Positions 7,995 through 17,698 of a DNA stretch of 34,420 nucleotides are shown here, one piece after another; position 1 is the first letter of the stretch, and each line of letters begins with the position of its first letter. The stretch is from Brevinematales bacterium (lineage in GTDB: Bacteria > Spirochaetota > Brevinematia > Brevinematales > JAOACQ01), in assembly GCA_020052515.1 (NCBI GenBank), contig JAGVOW010000067.1:1-34420 (forward strand). Reading direction: 5' to 3'. The notes under the pieces were generated by a model. The model did no database searches and had not been told where the DNA came from. It saw nothing but the letters and a program-made list of their open reading frames with translations. Position numbers and translations under genes: made by a program.

Positions 7995-9911
7995 ATGCTT
8001 CATCTCAAACGATCCGCCGTTTTGCTTTTTTTTGTGCTTATCAACGCTTCCGTTATCGCTGATGAAAACGTAAATAACGCCAAATTGTTTCTGGATGAAG
8101 GTATCACACTTTTCAAGGAAGAAAAGTATTTTGAAGCGATTGATTCTCTCAGAAACGCGCTGGAAATCAATCCTTTTTATGGAGACGCTTACAAGTACCT
8201 CGCCAGCGTCTATTTTTCTCTGGGCGAATACAGAGTGAGTCTGGCTAATGCGCTTCCGGCATTAAAGTACGCCAACAATGACCCGGATGCCCTGTTGATC
8301 GTCGCCAATTCTTACCGGGAATTGGGTAATTACCAGCAGTCGGAAGAGTATTACAAAAATATCGTTGAGAAATTCCCCTCTTATGTGGAAGTTTATCGAA
8401 ATCTGGGCGAATTGTATTTAAAAATGAACCGCCTCTCGCCTGCTTTAGAAATGCTGGGCAAAGCAGACCGGATCAACAAAAATTATTGGCGTAATTACAT
8501 TTCCTTCGGAAATTACTACTTGAAGGTCGGATCTCTTTCCAAAGCCGAAGAGTATTTTAAAAAAGCTTTCAATCTAAACCCTACAGAACGGCAAGTTTAT
8601 GTTGCATTATCAGATTTCTACCGTTCAACGGATAATTATGACAGGGCCATTGAGCTTTTAGAAAATGGGGAAAAAATCTTTGACAATTTTTATTCCGGCA
8701 TCTTGATTCTAGCCGATTCTTATCTGGCTACCGCGCCGAATAAAAATGAGAATTACCAGAAAGCAATCAATAAATACATGTGGATTAATCAAGCTGGTGT
8801 TAAGAAAGACAATGATTTCAAGGGTTGGCTTTTTTACAAGATTGGCCTGGCTTATGAAAAAATGGACAAAGAAAAGGCTGTAAAAAGTTATTTTGAAGCC
8901 CTCTCATTTCAACCCAAAAATGAACTGATACTTTACTCCCTTGAGAACTTTGCTCTTTTAAATTTTAAAATAGACTCCTCTATCAGAAAACAGCTTTCCT
9001 TAATTCATCTGAACAACGCAAACTCCGCTTACAGCGAGGGAGAGTCCAAAGCTTATTTGCTACAGCTTAAACGCGCGGTAACATTATACCCATTCCTTCT
9101 GGAAGCCCGAAAAAAAATCACGGCATATTTTGAGATGCAGGGTGATTATTTCCATGCTTATGAAGAACTAAAATCTGCTTCTAAATTAAACCCTGATTTC
9201 CGAATGAAAGACAAACTGGAAAACTATGAATGGAAGATAAAAAATAAAAAAATTCCATTAGATAAAACTCAGTTTTATTATTACAAAGGCGTTTTTCTGG
9301 CTGACGCGAATTTTTATAATTTTTCTAAAATTTATCCGGGCCTTTTTTTATACGATTCTCAATATTATGATAAATTTAAGTTTTCCGTTATGGATTACCG
9401 AAAAAAACAAGGTATCAATTATATTTTACAGTATTTGAGAGAAAACGATATAGACTTTTTCGTGGTTTCCAGTTTGGATCAAAATCAGAAAACGCTGAAG
9501 TTTTTCCTGTTTGATAAAACCGGTAAAGTAATGGATGAGTTAGCCATAAATTTTAGTGTCGAAGTGATTAATAAATCCGCGGTTACTTTTCTAGACTGGA
9601 TGGACAAGGCCTTTCCTTCTATCTGGGCTATCGGGGAAGAGATTTCCCCTCAGAAATATGCCCTTTTCGCGGGGGAAAAAGAAGGGTTAAAAGCAAAGGA
9701 TGAAATAACCGCTATTGATCTATTTAACAGGGAAATAAGAACTATTTCTCTGCTGAAATTAGAAAAACTAAATACTTTTTCCTCAATAGTTTTCGTGGTG
9801 TCTAACTACAGAAAAGGCGAACAGGAAAGCCTCAAAGACAAATTTGCGGTAAAAAAAGACGTTTTAACTCAAAACTCATTGACAAAATTAAAAAGAATAT
9901 TAGGATATTAA
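7995..9911 (+). CDS. Exported TPR protein with a C-terminal domain of unknown function
   Basis: This protein has 638 residues from the chosen start. The ATG at 7995 is preferred over the one at 7983 because GAGGA (7985-7989) sits 5 bases upstream, whereas 7983 has no ribosome-binding site. The N-terminus is a signal peptide (LKRSAVLLFFVLINASVIA, then DE), so the protein is periplasmic. Residues about 25-410 hold a long TPR array (for example YFEAIDSLRNALEINPFYG, NYQQSEEYYKNI, SKAEEYFKKAFNLNP). The last ~220 residues form a separate alpha/beta-looking domain that I do not recognise. It heads a tightly spaced run including the SpoIIE phosphatase and STAS genes, so it may feed an envelope signal to that switch; this is inference. 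Confidence 0.75.
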   Translation: MLHLKRSAVLLFFVLINASVIADENVNNAKLFLDEGITLFKEEKYFEAIDSLRNALEINPFYGDAYKYLASVYFSLGEYRVSLANALPALKYANNDPDALLIVANSYRELGNYQQSEEYYKNIVEKFPSYVEVYRNLGELYLKMNRLSPALEMLGKADRINKNYWRNYISFGNYYLKVGSLSKAEEYFKKAFNLNPTERQVYVALSDFYRSTDNYDRAIELLENGEKIFDNFYSGILILADSYLATAPNKNENYQKAINKYMWINQAGVKKDNDFKGWLFYKIGLAYEKMDKEKAVKSYFEALSFQPKNELILYSLENFALLNFKIDSSIRKQLSLIHLNNANSAYSEGESKAYLLQLKRAVTLYPFLLEARKKITAYFEMQGDYFHAYEELKSASKLNPDFRMKDKLENYEWKIKNKKIPLDKTQFYYYKGVFLADANFYNFSKIYPGLFLYDSQYYDKFKFSVMDYRKKQGINYILQYLRENDIDFFVVSSLDQNQKTLKFFLFDKTGKVMDELAINFSVEVINKSAVTFLDWMDKAFPSIWAIGEEISPQKYALFAGEKEGLKAKDEITAIDLFNREIRTISLLKLEKLNTFSSIVFVVSNYRKGEQESLKDKFAVKKDVLTQNSLTKLKRILGY

Positions 9912-9937
9912 GATGATTCTAAGAAAAGGAGGACTGG

Positions 9938-12025
9938 ATGAATAGCGAAGCTTACTTGTGGGCGCAAGCCGTTGTTGCGGTTTTCTTAGGATTATTAATG
10001 ATTGCAAATTATTTTAGATACAAACAAAAAATGTTTAAATACCTTTTTTTAGTATTTTGCCTCATCATTATTAAATCATTTGTTTATAATGAAATCCATC
10101 TGACTGACGTGAAATGGGTAGAGGAAATAAGGGAAGGAAATGTATATAGGCTTTTGGATCCTTCTTTAAGGCCGCTTTATGAATTCAAATATTTTATTTT
10201 CCAATGTTTGGAAATCCTATTTGCAATTTTATTAGCCTATTCTTTTATCTTGATTGTGAAAAAGGCGGAAAACAAAAAAACTAACGGTGTAAAAACGTTC
10301 GGGGCGCTACAGGCAGGGCTTGTTTTAATTTTGCTTGGCCTGGTGTGCGCGATTTCAGTTCAATACGGAGATAAAACGACTTTCAAAACAGATGTTTCTT
10401 TTGTAGAATTTCTAAAAGGCTCCGGGATATTTATTTTTGTATTCTGGAAAATAATTGTTTTATGCATGGCCTGGGTTTCCATTGCGAAAGGCTTAAACAG
10501 CTATTTTTTGAATGAAATCAGGATCATCAAGAAATACAAAATGCTGGTCTATTTCTTCTTGTTGATAGAGATTTTATTTGCTCTATTTTCCCTGCCTGGA
10601 AGCTATTACACTCATCCTACATGGTTTATTGTCCAGGTGTTTTCTCTTATCCTGTTGTCTTTCTTTGCGTTCGGCAATCAAACCGGCTTTATCGAATCAA
10701 TCCAGGAAAAGATTGTAGAACTGACAAAAGAAAAAAACACCATTATATCTTTTATGAAAGAAATCAGTACTCTGGTGGGTTCCGGTGATTTCGACCTGGA
10801 CACGGTTGTAGCGGCTATTGTGAATGACTCCGTAAAAGGAACTAATGCCAGAGGCGGGGCGGCTTTATTAAAAGATCCCCTGACCAACAAGCTTCTGGTG
10901 AAGTATGTTTCTGGTTTTTACCCTCCCACAAAGCCGGTAAAATCTTCCCCCGGAATAGTCATGACGGAAACTATGATAGTCGATAAATTTAAAGCAGAAA
11001 GAATCGGCATTGGAGAAGGCCTTTTGGGAACTGTTGTAGAAAAAGGCCAGGCAATTTATATTCCCGATGCAATGCAGGATGAAAAATTTGTTCAGACTGT
11101 ACCCGATGTTCTACGAGTAAGCTCTTTTCTCGCCGTACCGCTCCGAACCAAGGACGATGTGTTTGGAGTTCTGAGTGTCGTCGATGACTCGAAAATGTTT
11201 CTGGAAGGTGACTTGAGCTTCTTAGAAACACTGGGAGAACAGGCGGCTATTACGATTAAACAAATCCAGATGTACCAGGAAATACTCGAAAAGAAACAGG
11301 CAGAAAAGGAAATAGGAGTCGCGGGAGAAATTCAAAACTCACTTATTCCACATACTTTCCCGGATACCAACAAATATGAAATTTATGGCTTTTCCATACC
11401 CGCAAAAGGCGTAGGCGGAGATTATTATGACTATATTGATTTTGGGGACAATAAAATCGCGATGACTATGTTTGACGTTTCTGGAAAAGGTGTACCCGCT
11501 TCTCTGATTATGGTCATGATCCGCACAACTTTGAGAGCCATAGCTTCTCTGAATCAGGACACTAAAGATGTCTTATATAAACTGAACAACACAATTGCCG
11601 AAGAAATTTTTGAAGACCGCTATGCCACAGGATTTTATTTGCTTTTTGACGCGGAAAAAGGTATAATGAGTTATTCCAATGCCGGACACGGGCCAATGAT
11701 GGTTTACCGAACAGCAACGGATACTTTTGAATTTATGGACACTGAAGGGATGCCAGTGGGAATTATGTCCAATATTGAATACGGCCAAAATTATTCTATC
11801 TTAGAAAGAGGAGATATTGGAATACTTTACACTGATGGCATAACAGAAGCGATGAACCTGGCACACGAAGAATTTGGAATGGACCGCTTCAAAGAAATAG
11901 TTAAAAAGAACAAAAGAGAAAGTTCAAAAGAAATCGCGAATAAAGTATTGGAAGCAGTGACAAGGTTTATGGGCACCGCTCCGCAGCATGATGATGAAAC
12001 GCTTTTGGTCTTAAAATTTAAATAG
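9938..12025 (+). CDS. Membrane GAF-SpoIIE (PP2C) serine phosphatase, RsbU-like
   Basis: This protein has 695 residues. About seven transmembrane helices occupy residues 1-245, followed by a short coiled-coil and a GAF domain (about 270-435, containing GEGLLGTVVEKGQAIYIPDA). The C-terminus is a SpoIIE-type PP2C phosphatase domain (about 460-695). Metal-binding and core motifs are visible: GGDYYDYIDFGDNK, FDVSGKGVPASLIM, YSNAGHGPM, LYTDGITEAMN and HDDETLLVLK. Such phosphatases dephosphorylate a STAS anti-sigma-factor antagonist, and one is encoded 32 bases downstream. This makes a partner-switching module likely, although no HPK-type anti-sigma kinase gene is present here. AAAGGAGG precedes the ATG. 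Confidence 0.93.
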   Translation: MNSEAYLWAQAVVAVFLGLLMIANYFRYKQKMFKYLFLVFCLIIIKSFVYNEIHLTDVKWVEEIREGNVYRLLDPSLRPLYEFKYFIFQCLEILFAILLAYSFILIVKKAENKKTNGVKTFGALQAGLVLILLGLVCAISVQYGDKTTFKTDVSFVEFLKGSGIFIFVFWKIIVLCMAWVSIAKGLNSYFLNEIRIIKKYKMLVYFFLLIEILFALFSLPGSYYTHPTWFIVQVFSLILLSFFAFGNQTGFIESIQEKIVELTKEKNTIISFMKEISTLVGSGDFDLDTVVAAIVNDSVKGTNARGGAALLKDPLTNKLLVKYVSGFYPPTKPVKSSPGIVMTETMIVDKFKAERIGIGEGLLGTVVEKGQAIYIPDAMQDEKFVQTVPDVLRVSSFLAVPLRTKDDVFGVLSVVDDSKMFLEGDLSFLETLGEQAAITIKQIQMYQEILEKKQAEKEIGVAGEIQNSLIPHTFPDTNKYEIYGFSIPAKGVGGDYYDYIDFGDNKIAMTMFDVSGKGVPASLIMVMIRTTLRAIASLNQDTKDVLYKLNNTIAEEIFEDRYATGFYLLFDAEKGIMSYSNAGHGPMMVYRTATDTFEFMDTEGMPVGIMSNIEYGQNYSILERGDIGILYTDGITEAMNLAHEEFGMDRFKEIVKKNKRESSKEIANKVLEAVTRFMGTAPQHDDETLLVLKFK

Positions 12026-12057
12026 TCTAAATTAATTGCCAATCTGAGGAGGTTTTT

Positions 12058-12393
12058 ATGGAGATAAACAGAAGAGAATTAGGCGAAGTGATTGTTTTCG
12101 ACATCAACGGGGAAATTGATCTTTATAACGCCCCGGAAATTAAGGAAAAAATTAAGGAAGAGATGAATAAAAACAAGGTAAATATAATTATTAATCTGGA
12201 CAAAGTAAGCTATATTGATAGCTCTGGTATCGGTGTGCTGATATCCAGCCTCTCCAACCTGAAGAAAGTAGGCGGTGCGTTAAAACTGATCAATGTTTAC
12301 GCTTCGGTCCGGAAGGTATTTGAACTCACAAAATTGACCAGCTTTTTTGACATCTATGATAGTGAGTCCGATGCGCTGCAGGCTTTCAAATAA
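12058..12393 (+). CDS. STAS-domain anti-sigma-factor antagonist
   Basis: This protein of 111 residues is a complete STAS domain. The motif YIDSSGIGVLIS (D54, S55, S56) is the conserved phosphorylation loop of RsbV/SpoIIAA-type antagonists. In this family the unphosphorylated form binds and sequesters an anti-sigma factor, and phosphorylation by that kinase releases it. The upstream membrane SpoIIE phosphatase is the natural partner that would reactivate it. GAGGAGG lies just upstream of the ATG. The controlled sigma factor or downstream target is not in this window. Confidence 0.92.
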   Translation: MEINRRELGEVIVFDINGEIDLYNAPEIKEKIKEEMNKNKVNIIINLDKVSYIDSSGIGVLISSLSNLKKVGGALKLINVYASVRKVFELTKLTSFFDIYDSESDALQAFK

Positions 12394-12440
12394 AAACTTA
12401 ATTCTGTTGTTCTGAATAAATAAAAAAAACGGAGTTTTTT

Positions 12441-13802
12441 ATGGAGATTCAGAAAATTGATTTACAGCAAAAAGAGATGCCCCGAGAATGGTATAACATT
12501 CAGGCGGATCTTCCAAAACCTCTTGATCCACCGTTAGCTCCGGATGGAAAACCCATTACTCCCTCTCAAATGGAAGTAATCTTTCCGAAAGCTTTAATCG
12601 AACAGGAAATGACACAGCAAAGATGGATAAAAATTCCGGAAGAGGTTCTGGATGTCTATTGCCGCTGGAGGCCTTCCCCTATATTTAGAGCCATTCATCT
12701 GGAAAAAGCCTTACAAACACCGGCGAAAATTTACTACAAATATGAGGGTTGCTCGCCGGCTGGTTCACATAAACCAAACACTTCTATAGCCCAAGCTTAT
12801 TACAACAAAAAAGAAGGCATAAAACGCCTGACTACAGAAACCGGCGCAGGCCAATGGGGAAGCGCTTTAGCTCTCGCGGGAAGCCTCTTTGGAATAGAAG
12901 TAAGAGTCTTTATGGTAAAAGCCAGCTACAACATGAAGCCGGCCCGCAAGCAAATTATGGCTATTTGGGGCGCGGAATGTATCGCCAGCCCCAGTCAGGA
13001 AACAGAATTCGGCAGAAAACTTTTAGCGCAGGACCCGGAAAACCCAGGAAGCCTGGGGATTGCTATCAGCGAAGCGGTGGAAGAAGCCGCTTCCAGGAAA
13101 GACACCAATTACGCGTTGGGAAGCGTGTTAAACCATGTGATGCTGCATCAGACTATTATTGGACAGGAAGCTAAACAACAGCTCAAATCGATTGGGGAAT
13201 ACCCTGACATAGTAATCGGCTGTATCGGCGGTGGAAGTAATTTTGCCGGCATTTCATTCCCTTTTGCGATGGATAAAATTCAGAAAAATAAAAAGATTAA
13301 GATCATTGCCGTAGAACCAAAGGCTTGCCCCTCCATTACGAAAGGCGCCTATGATTATGACTACGGCGATACTGCCGGTATGACGCCTATCCTAAAAATG
13401 TTTACACTTGGCCATACTTTTATGCCGCCTGCGATCCATGCCGGCGGATTGCGCTACCATGGAATGTCTCCATTAGTCAGCGCTTTAGTAAATCAAAATA
13501 TTGTTGAAGCCCGCTCTTATCATCAGACGGAAGTTTTTGACGCGGGATTGCTTTTTGCCAGAACAGAAGGGCTGGTTCCCGCTCCTGAAACCACTCACGC
13601 TATACGCGGCGCTATAGAAGAAGCTATAAAAGCGAAAGAAGAAGGGAAAGAAAAAACTATTCTCTTTAATTTTAGCGGCCATGGATTTTTTGACCTATCT
13701 TCCTATCAGCTTTATATGGAAGGCAAGCTGGAAGATTTTGATTACCATGAAGACGAAGTAAAAAAAGCTTTGAAAGATTTGCCATTCTGCAAGGGCAATT
13801 AG
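12441..13802 (+). CDS. trpB: TrpB2-type tryptophan synthase beta chain
   Basis: This PLP enzyme has 453 residues and belongs to the long TrpB2 class. The class is shown by the N-terminal extension beginning [17 protein letters not shown] is bound by K111 in [11 protein letters not shown], and the phosphate cradle is [10 protein letters not shown]. The core also contains [14 protein letters not shown]. TrpB2 proteins make tryptophan from indole and serine and often lack a TrpA partner; none is seen here. A weak ribosome-binding site (CGGAG) lies 6 bases before the ATG. It follows the STAS gene by 47 bases and precedes the fusion gene by 33 bases, so it may be cotranscribed with signalling genes. 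trpC is about 12 kb upstream. Confidence 0.93.
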   Translation: MEIQKIDLQQKEMPREWYNIQADLPKPLDPPLAPDGKPITPSQMEVIFPKALIEQEMTQQRWIKIPEEVLDVYCRWRPSPIFRAIHLEKALQTPAKIYYKYEGCSPAGSHKPNTSIAQAYYNKKEGIKRLTTETGAGQWGSALALAGSLFGIEVRVFMVKASYNMKPARKQIMAIWGAECIASPSQETEFGRKLLAQDPENPGSLGIAISEAVEEAASRKDTNYALGSVLNHVMLHQTIIGQEAKQQLKSIGEYPDIVIGCIGGGSNFAGISFPFAMDKIQKNKKIKIIAVEPKACPSITKGAYDYDYGDTAGMTPILKMFTLGHTFMPPAIHAGGLRYHGMSPLVSALVNQNIVEARSYHQTEVFDAGLLFARTEGLVPAPETTHAIRGAIEEAIKAKEEGKEKTILFNFSGHGFFDLSSYQLYMEGKLEDFDYHEDEVKKALKDLPFCKGN

Positions 13803-13835
13803 ACTTTCCACCAAGGGGAGAGAGGGGAGGGGAAA

Positions 13836-16091
13836 ATGGAAAATCTAAAAGGCAAGGTTGTCGCTATTATCGGCGGCGGGCTTTTGCAGCTTCCTGTCAT
13901 AACAGCCGCTAAAAATTCCGGAGTAGAAGCAGTCGTAGTAGATATGAATCCAAAAGCCGCCGGTGTAAAAGAGGCTGATTATTTTATCAATTCGAGCACA
14001 CAGGACGCGGAAAACACTTCTTTTTTATTAGAAAAATTCAATCTGGAAACAAAAAAAATCAACGGGGTTTTAACCGTCGGCACAGATGCTTCATACACAG
14101 TAGCTGTCTGCGCGAAAAAATTGGGATTGCCTGGAATAGAGCCAGAAGCCGCGCTTGCCGCGAGTGATAAATTTCTAATGAGAAAAGCCCTCAGACAGGC
14201 TAAAGTTGCAGTTCCTGATTTTGAGATGGTTGACACCTACCCTAAAGCCATAGAAATTTTGGAACGATTCGGAAGTGATTGTGTAATCAAACCTACCCGC
14301 AACATGGGCGCGCGCGGCGTACGAAGGGTTTTTAATCTGGAAGATTTAAAAGAAGGTTTTGAATTAGCCCTGCATTATGCCGATAACGGCAAAGTCATTG
14401 TTGAGCAATACATTGACGCGCCGGAGCTTTCTATAGACGCGCTGATTTACGATGATAAAATTTTCATTACCGGGATAGCGGACAGAATCATTGAATACGA
14501 TCCTTTCTTTGTGGAAACAGGCCACATTATGCCTTCCCGTTTATCTGAAGACCTGATCAATTACGCGGTAGATACTTTCAAAAAAGGAATCAAAGCGCTG
14601 GGAATTTCTATCGGCGCCGCAAAAGGGGATATCAAGGTATCCTCCAGCGGCTGTTACATTGGGGAAATTGCCGCGAGGCTTTCCGGCGGATTTATGTCCA
14701 CTTACACTTACCCCTACTCTTCCGGCGTAGACCTGATGACTAACATGGTTCGAATCTCTATGGGTTTTTCCCCGCTTGATCTGGAACCCAAACAAAATTG
14801 GGTTTCCATTGAACGGTCTATCATTGCCGCGCCAGGAATGATTAAAGAAATCAAAGGGATAGAAGAGGCAAAGAAAATAAAGCAAGTGAAAAATATTTTC
14901 TTTGATTCCAGGGTTGGAGATAAAATCAAAGCCCCTTTAAACAATCTGGACAAATCGGGGCATATTATAGTCGCGGCGCCGACATTCCAGGAGGCCCTGA
15001 AAGCTTCCCATCAGGCAATGCGCGCTATCCATATTAAAACAGTGGAAGATGACGACCAGCTTATTCCGGAGAACACTGTTAATGAGAAAGCGCGCCTCAA
15101 ATTCAACGGCCGCTGTTTTGTCTGCCCGGACTGTGATGGGATCAAGTGCAGAGGAATGATGCCCGGTGTGGGCGGGATCGCTACCGGGAATGGTTTTGTC
15201 AACGCTATCAATCAAATCAGAAAGATAGATTTAGTGCCCAGTTATATTAACACCACGAAGTTTGTAAATACTGAAACAGATTTTTTTGGCATACCCATCC
15301 AGTTTCCTATTCTTCCAGGCCCATTAACCGGTTCTATCACCAATTTGGGGGGAGCGATCAGCGAGATTGACCTGGCCAGGGCCATTGTCAAAGGCGCAAA
15401 CCATGCCGGAACTATTGGATTTGTAGGCGATGGAGCAACTCCAACCAAATATAGGATTGGACTGCGTGTAGTGATGGAAAACTTTGGTTTGGCTGTACCG
15501 ATTTTTAAGCCCCGCTACGACAACAAGCTCATATTAGAACGGATTGAAGGAGCAAAAGAGGCCGGCGCTATCGCTGTAGGAATTGACATTGATGGGGCAT
15601 CTTTTCTCACTATGGAAATGAAAGGCCAGAGCACCAGTACTAAAACATTTGAGGAGCTCAAGGAATTGGTTGACTGCGCTGGAATTCCATTTATTTTAAA
15701 GGGAATCTTGTCCCCCAGAGACGCTGATACAGCTTTGAAAGCTGGAGTAAAAGCTCTCATTGTGTCCAACCATGGCGGGAGGGTAAATGACGCGTTGGCA
15801 GCGCCGATAGACGCACTGAAAGCCGTTAAGAAAGCGGTTGGAAATGACGCGCTGATTATTTTAGACGGCGGAGTCAGAAGCGGAAGCGATGTAGTGAAGT
15901 GTTTAGGCATGGGCGCTGACCTGGTGATGATCGGCAGGCCGGCTATGATAGCCGCTGTAGGCGCTGGAATACAAGGCGTCCGTCAATATTTCAACAAGAT
16001 CAATAATGAACTAAAAAAAGCGATGGCTTTTCTGGGTGTAGACAATATTAAAGATTTAAAAAACAATGATATATTCTTTTATTACAGATAA
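13836..16091 (+). CDS. Fusion of ATP-grasp ligase and FMN-dependent alpha-hydroxy-acid oxidoreductase
   Basis: This is a 751-residue two-part protein. Residues 1-400 form an ATP-grasp ligase: a Rossmann-like N-terminal lobe (VVAIIGGGLLQLPVITAAK), VIKPTRNMGARGV for nucleotide binding, VEQYIDAPE, and IGEIAARLSGGFM. Residues about 420-751 form a TIM-barrel FMN domain of the glycolate/lactate oxidase family: FILKGIL with the FMN-contacting lysine, SNHGGR (644-649) with the catalytic histidine, and DGGVRSG. A Cys cluster (C427, C430, C433, C438; pattern CxxCxxCxxxxC) joins the two parts and could bind metal. Each half is recognisable, but the combined reaction is unknown. A polypurine tract (GGGGAGAGAGGGGAGGGG) serves as the ribosome-binding region. 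It lies 6 bases before the GluRS-like gene. Confidence 0.88.
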   Translation: MENLKGKVVAIIGGGLLQLPVITAAKNSGVEAVVVDMNPKAAGVKEADYFINSSTQDAENTSFLLEKFNLETKKINGVLTVGTDASYTVAVCAKKLGLPGIEPEAALAASDKFLMRKALRQAKVAVPDFEMVDTYPKAIEILERFGSDCVIKPTRNMGARGVRRVFNLEDLKEGFELALHYADNGKVIVEQYIDAPELSIDALIYDDKIFITGIADRIIEYDPFFVETGHIMPSRLSEDLINYAVDTFKKGIKALGISIGAAKGDIKVSSSGCYIGEIAARLSGGFMSTYTYPYSSGVDLMTNMVRISMGFSPLDLEPKQNWVSIERSIIAAPGMIKEIKGIEEAKKIKQVKNIFFDSRVGDKIKAPLNNLDKSGHIIVAAPTFQEALKASHQAMRAIHIKTVEDDDQLIPENTVNEKARLKFNGRCFVCPDCDGIKCRGMMPGVGGIATGNGFVNAINQIRKIDLVPSYINTTKFVNTETDFFGIPIQFPILPGPLTGSITNLGGAISEIDLARAIVKGANHAGTIGFVGDGATPTKYRIGLRVVMENFGLAVPIFKPRYDNKLILERIEGAKEAGAIAVGIDIDGASFLTMEMKGQSTSTKTFEELKELVDCAGIPFILKGILSPRDADTALKAGVKALIVSNHGGRVNDALAAPIDALKAVKKAVGNDALIILDGGVRSGSDVVKCLGMGADLVMIGRPAMIAAVGAGIQGVRQYFNKINNELKKAMAFLGVDNIKDLKNNDIFFYYR

Positions 16092-16097
16092 ATAAAG

Positions 16098-17486
16098 ATG
16101 ATAAAAACTCGATTCGCGCCTTCTCCTAAAGAAAAACTTAATATAGACAATGTCAGAACAGCCCTTTTTGCCTGCCTTTACGCAAAACACACCGATGGAA
16201 AGTTTGTCCTTCGGATAGAAGATACTAATCAGGAACAATCGCTCCCCGAATACACGGAAAAGCTGATGAAAGATTTGTTATGGCTCGGATTAGATTGGGA
16301 TGAAGGACCAAAAAAGGGCGGACCGGCAGGTCCCTATCTGCAAAGCGAGCGGCTTCCTGTTTATCAAGAATACGCTAAAAAACTTATAGATGAAGGCCGA
16401 GCTTATCACTGCTACTGCACACCGGAAGAAATTGAAGCGGGAAAAGCCTCTCTGACTCTAAAAGGCAAAACACCCCATTACAACGGTCATTGCCGCCATT
16501 TGACAGAAACTCAAAAAAAGCAGTTTGAGAAGGAGGGAAGAAAACCCTCAGTCCGTTTTATGGCCGATGAGGGAGATTTTGTGATTCTCCGCGCAAACGG
16601 AATGCCGGTTTACAATTTTGCCGCAGTAATAGATGACGCTTTGATGGAGATCACTCATGTCCTCAGCGCTGATGAACCTTTATCCAATACAGCACGGCAA
16701 TCGTCGATTTATAAGGCTTTTGGCTTTACAGTGCCTGTGTTTGGCCACATAGCATTTGTGTATGGAAAAGACCATCAGAAACTCTCAAAAAGGCATGACG
16801 TAGTCAGTGTCGATGAATTGAGAAGCATGGGATATTTGCCCGATGCCGTGGTCAATTATTTATCGCTTCTCGGCTGGTCCAGCCCTGACGGAAGGGAAAT
16901 TCTTTCCCGTGAAGATTTAGTCAAACTTTTTGACATAGACCGGCTATCCGCAAGCCCGGCCCTATTTGATAATGCGAAGCTGGATTGGATCGGCAAACAT
17001 AAGATCATCAATGAGAAAAGTGATGCCATTTTTCAGCTGGCTCTTCCCTTCATTCAGGAAACCGGACTTTTAGATAAAGATTTTCACTTAACGAAAAAAA
17101 ATGAAGCCTTCTTGAAAGGCCTGGTGGAACTGACCAAAGGCTATTGCTCTCATTTATCGGAAATTAAGTCCCACATCATCTATTTCTTAACGGATGATTT
17201 TCCACTTGAAGAGGAAGCCAGAAAAATCTTAGAAAGGGAAGATTCTAAAAAAATCATTCAAAAGTTTTACTCCGCTATCCAATCTGAAAACCGCTCCTTT
17301 ACGGAAGAGGTTTTTAGCAAGATCTTCTCTCAAATCATGAAAGAAACCGGAATAAAAGGTAAGAATCTTTTTTTACCCTTACGAGCAGCCCTCACAGGAA
17401 GAATCCAGGGGCCTGAAATTTACTATCTGATCCCTGTTATCGGTAAAGAGAGAACCCTCAAGAGATTGGTTAAAGTAATGAATTGA
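16098..17486 (+). CDS. gltX: Deviant glutamyl-tRNA synthetase (GltX-like)
   Basis: A 462-residue class I synthetase of the GluRS type. It keeps RFAPSP, LRIEDTNQE, LDWDEGP, the SNTARQ helix, the KMSKS-equivalent KLSKR (228-232) and the C-terminal anticodon-binding region. Three core elements differ. The HIGH motif reads NIDN (15-18), the usual T-G before it reads K-E, and the RGEDH-type motif reads SADEP (190-194). In addition, about 20 residues normally found between the VRF and YNF segments (the D-IRG-...-LDD part of the acceptor-binding insertion) are missing near residues 158-168. It may be a GluRS paralogue with altered or lost aminoacylation. There is no clear Shine-Dalgarno; the ATG is 6 bases after the fusion gene's stop, so coupled translation is likely. 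Whether a standard gltX exists elsewhere cannot be seen. Confidence 0.8.
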   Translation: MIKTRFAPSPKEKLNIDNVRTALFACLYAKHTDGKFVLRIEDTNQEQSLPEYTEKLMKDLLWLGLDWDEGPKKGGPAGPYLQSERLPVYQEYAKKLIDEGRAYHCYCTPEEIEAGKASLTLKGKTPHYNGHCRHLTETQKKQFEKEGRKPSVRFMADEGDFVILRANGMPVYNFAAVIDDALMEITHVLSADEPLSNTARQSSIYKAFGFTVPVFGHIAFVYGKDHQKLSKRHDVVSVDELRSMGYLPDAVVNYLSLLGWSSPDGREILSREDLVKLFDIDRLSASPALFDNAKLDWIGKHKIINEKSDAIFQLALPFIQETGLLDKDFHLTKKNEAFLKGLVELTKGYCSHLSEIKSHIIYFLTDDFPLEEEARKILEREDSKKIIQKFYSAIQSENRSFTEEVFSKIFSQIMKETGIKGKNLFLPLRAALTGRIQGPEIYYLIPVIGKERTLKRLVKVMN

Positions 17487-17698
17487 CTTTTTATCTCTTT
17501 GAGATTAATATTATTCTGTATGAAACAACACTTATGTTTAAAGCAAAATATAGTGGAATAAATTACTTTGGCAGAATTTATGACATCAAAGAAGAGCTAA
17601 AAAAGAAATTTCATAAAGAAGTAGATATAGCTGACAAGAATGCTTTGAATAAAATCGGTAAAAAATATATATTGCCAGGGGGGGTTAAATATGTTTAA
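17483..17698 (+). pseudogene. C-terminal remnant of an MNT-type nucleotidyltransferase
   Basis: The 71-codon frame opens at a TTG overlapping the gltX stop; an internal ATG lies at 17534. The last ~45 residues (IKEELKKKFHKEVDIADKNA, then ALNKIGKKYIL...VKYV) match the usual C-terminal pattern of minimal nucleotidyltransferases (MntA antitoxins): a helix, (K)VDLV, an AL...IL segment and a final V-x-YV. The catalytic GSxARG...DxD half is absent, so the gene is truncated. These proteins normally pair with a HEPN toxin, and the short frame that overlaps the end may be what is left of one. The identification is from pattern memory only. Confidence 0.45.

Noticed and set aside
14937-15910. Several minus-strand open frames opposite the fusion gene
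   Set aside because: They mirror the codon pattern of the sense gene, overlap each other and carry no domains.
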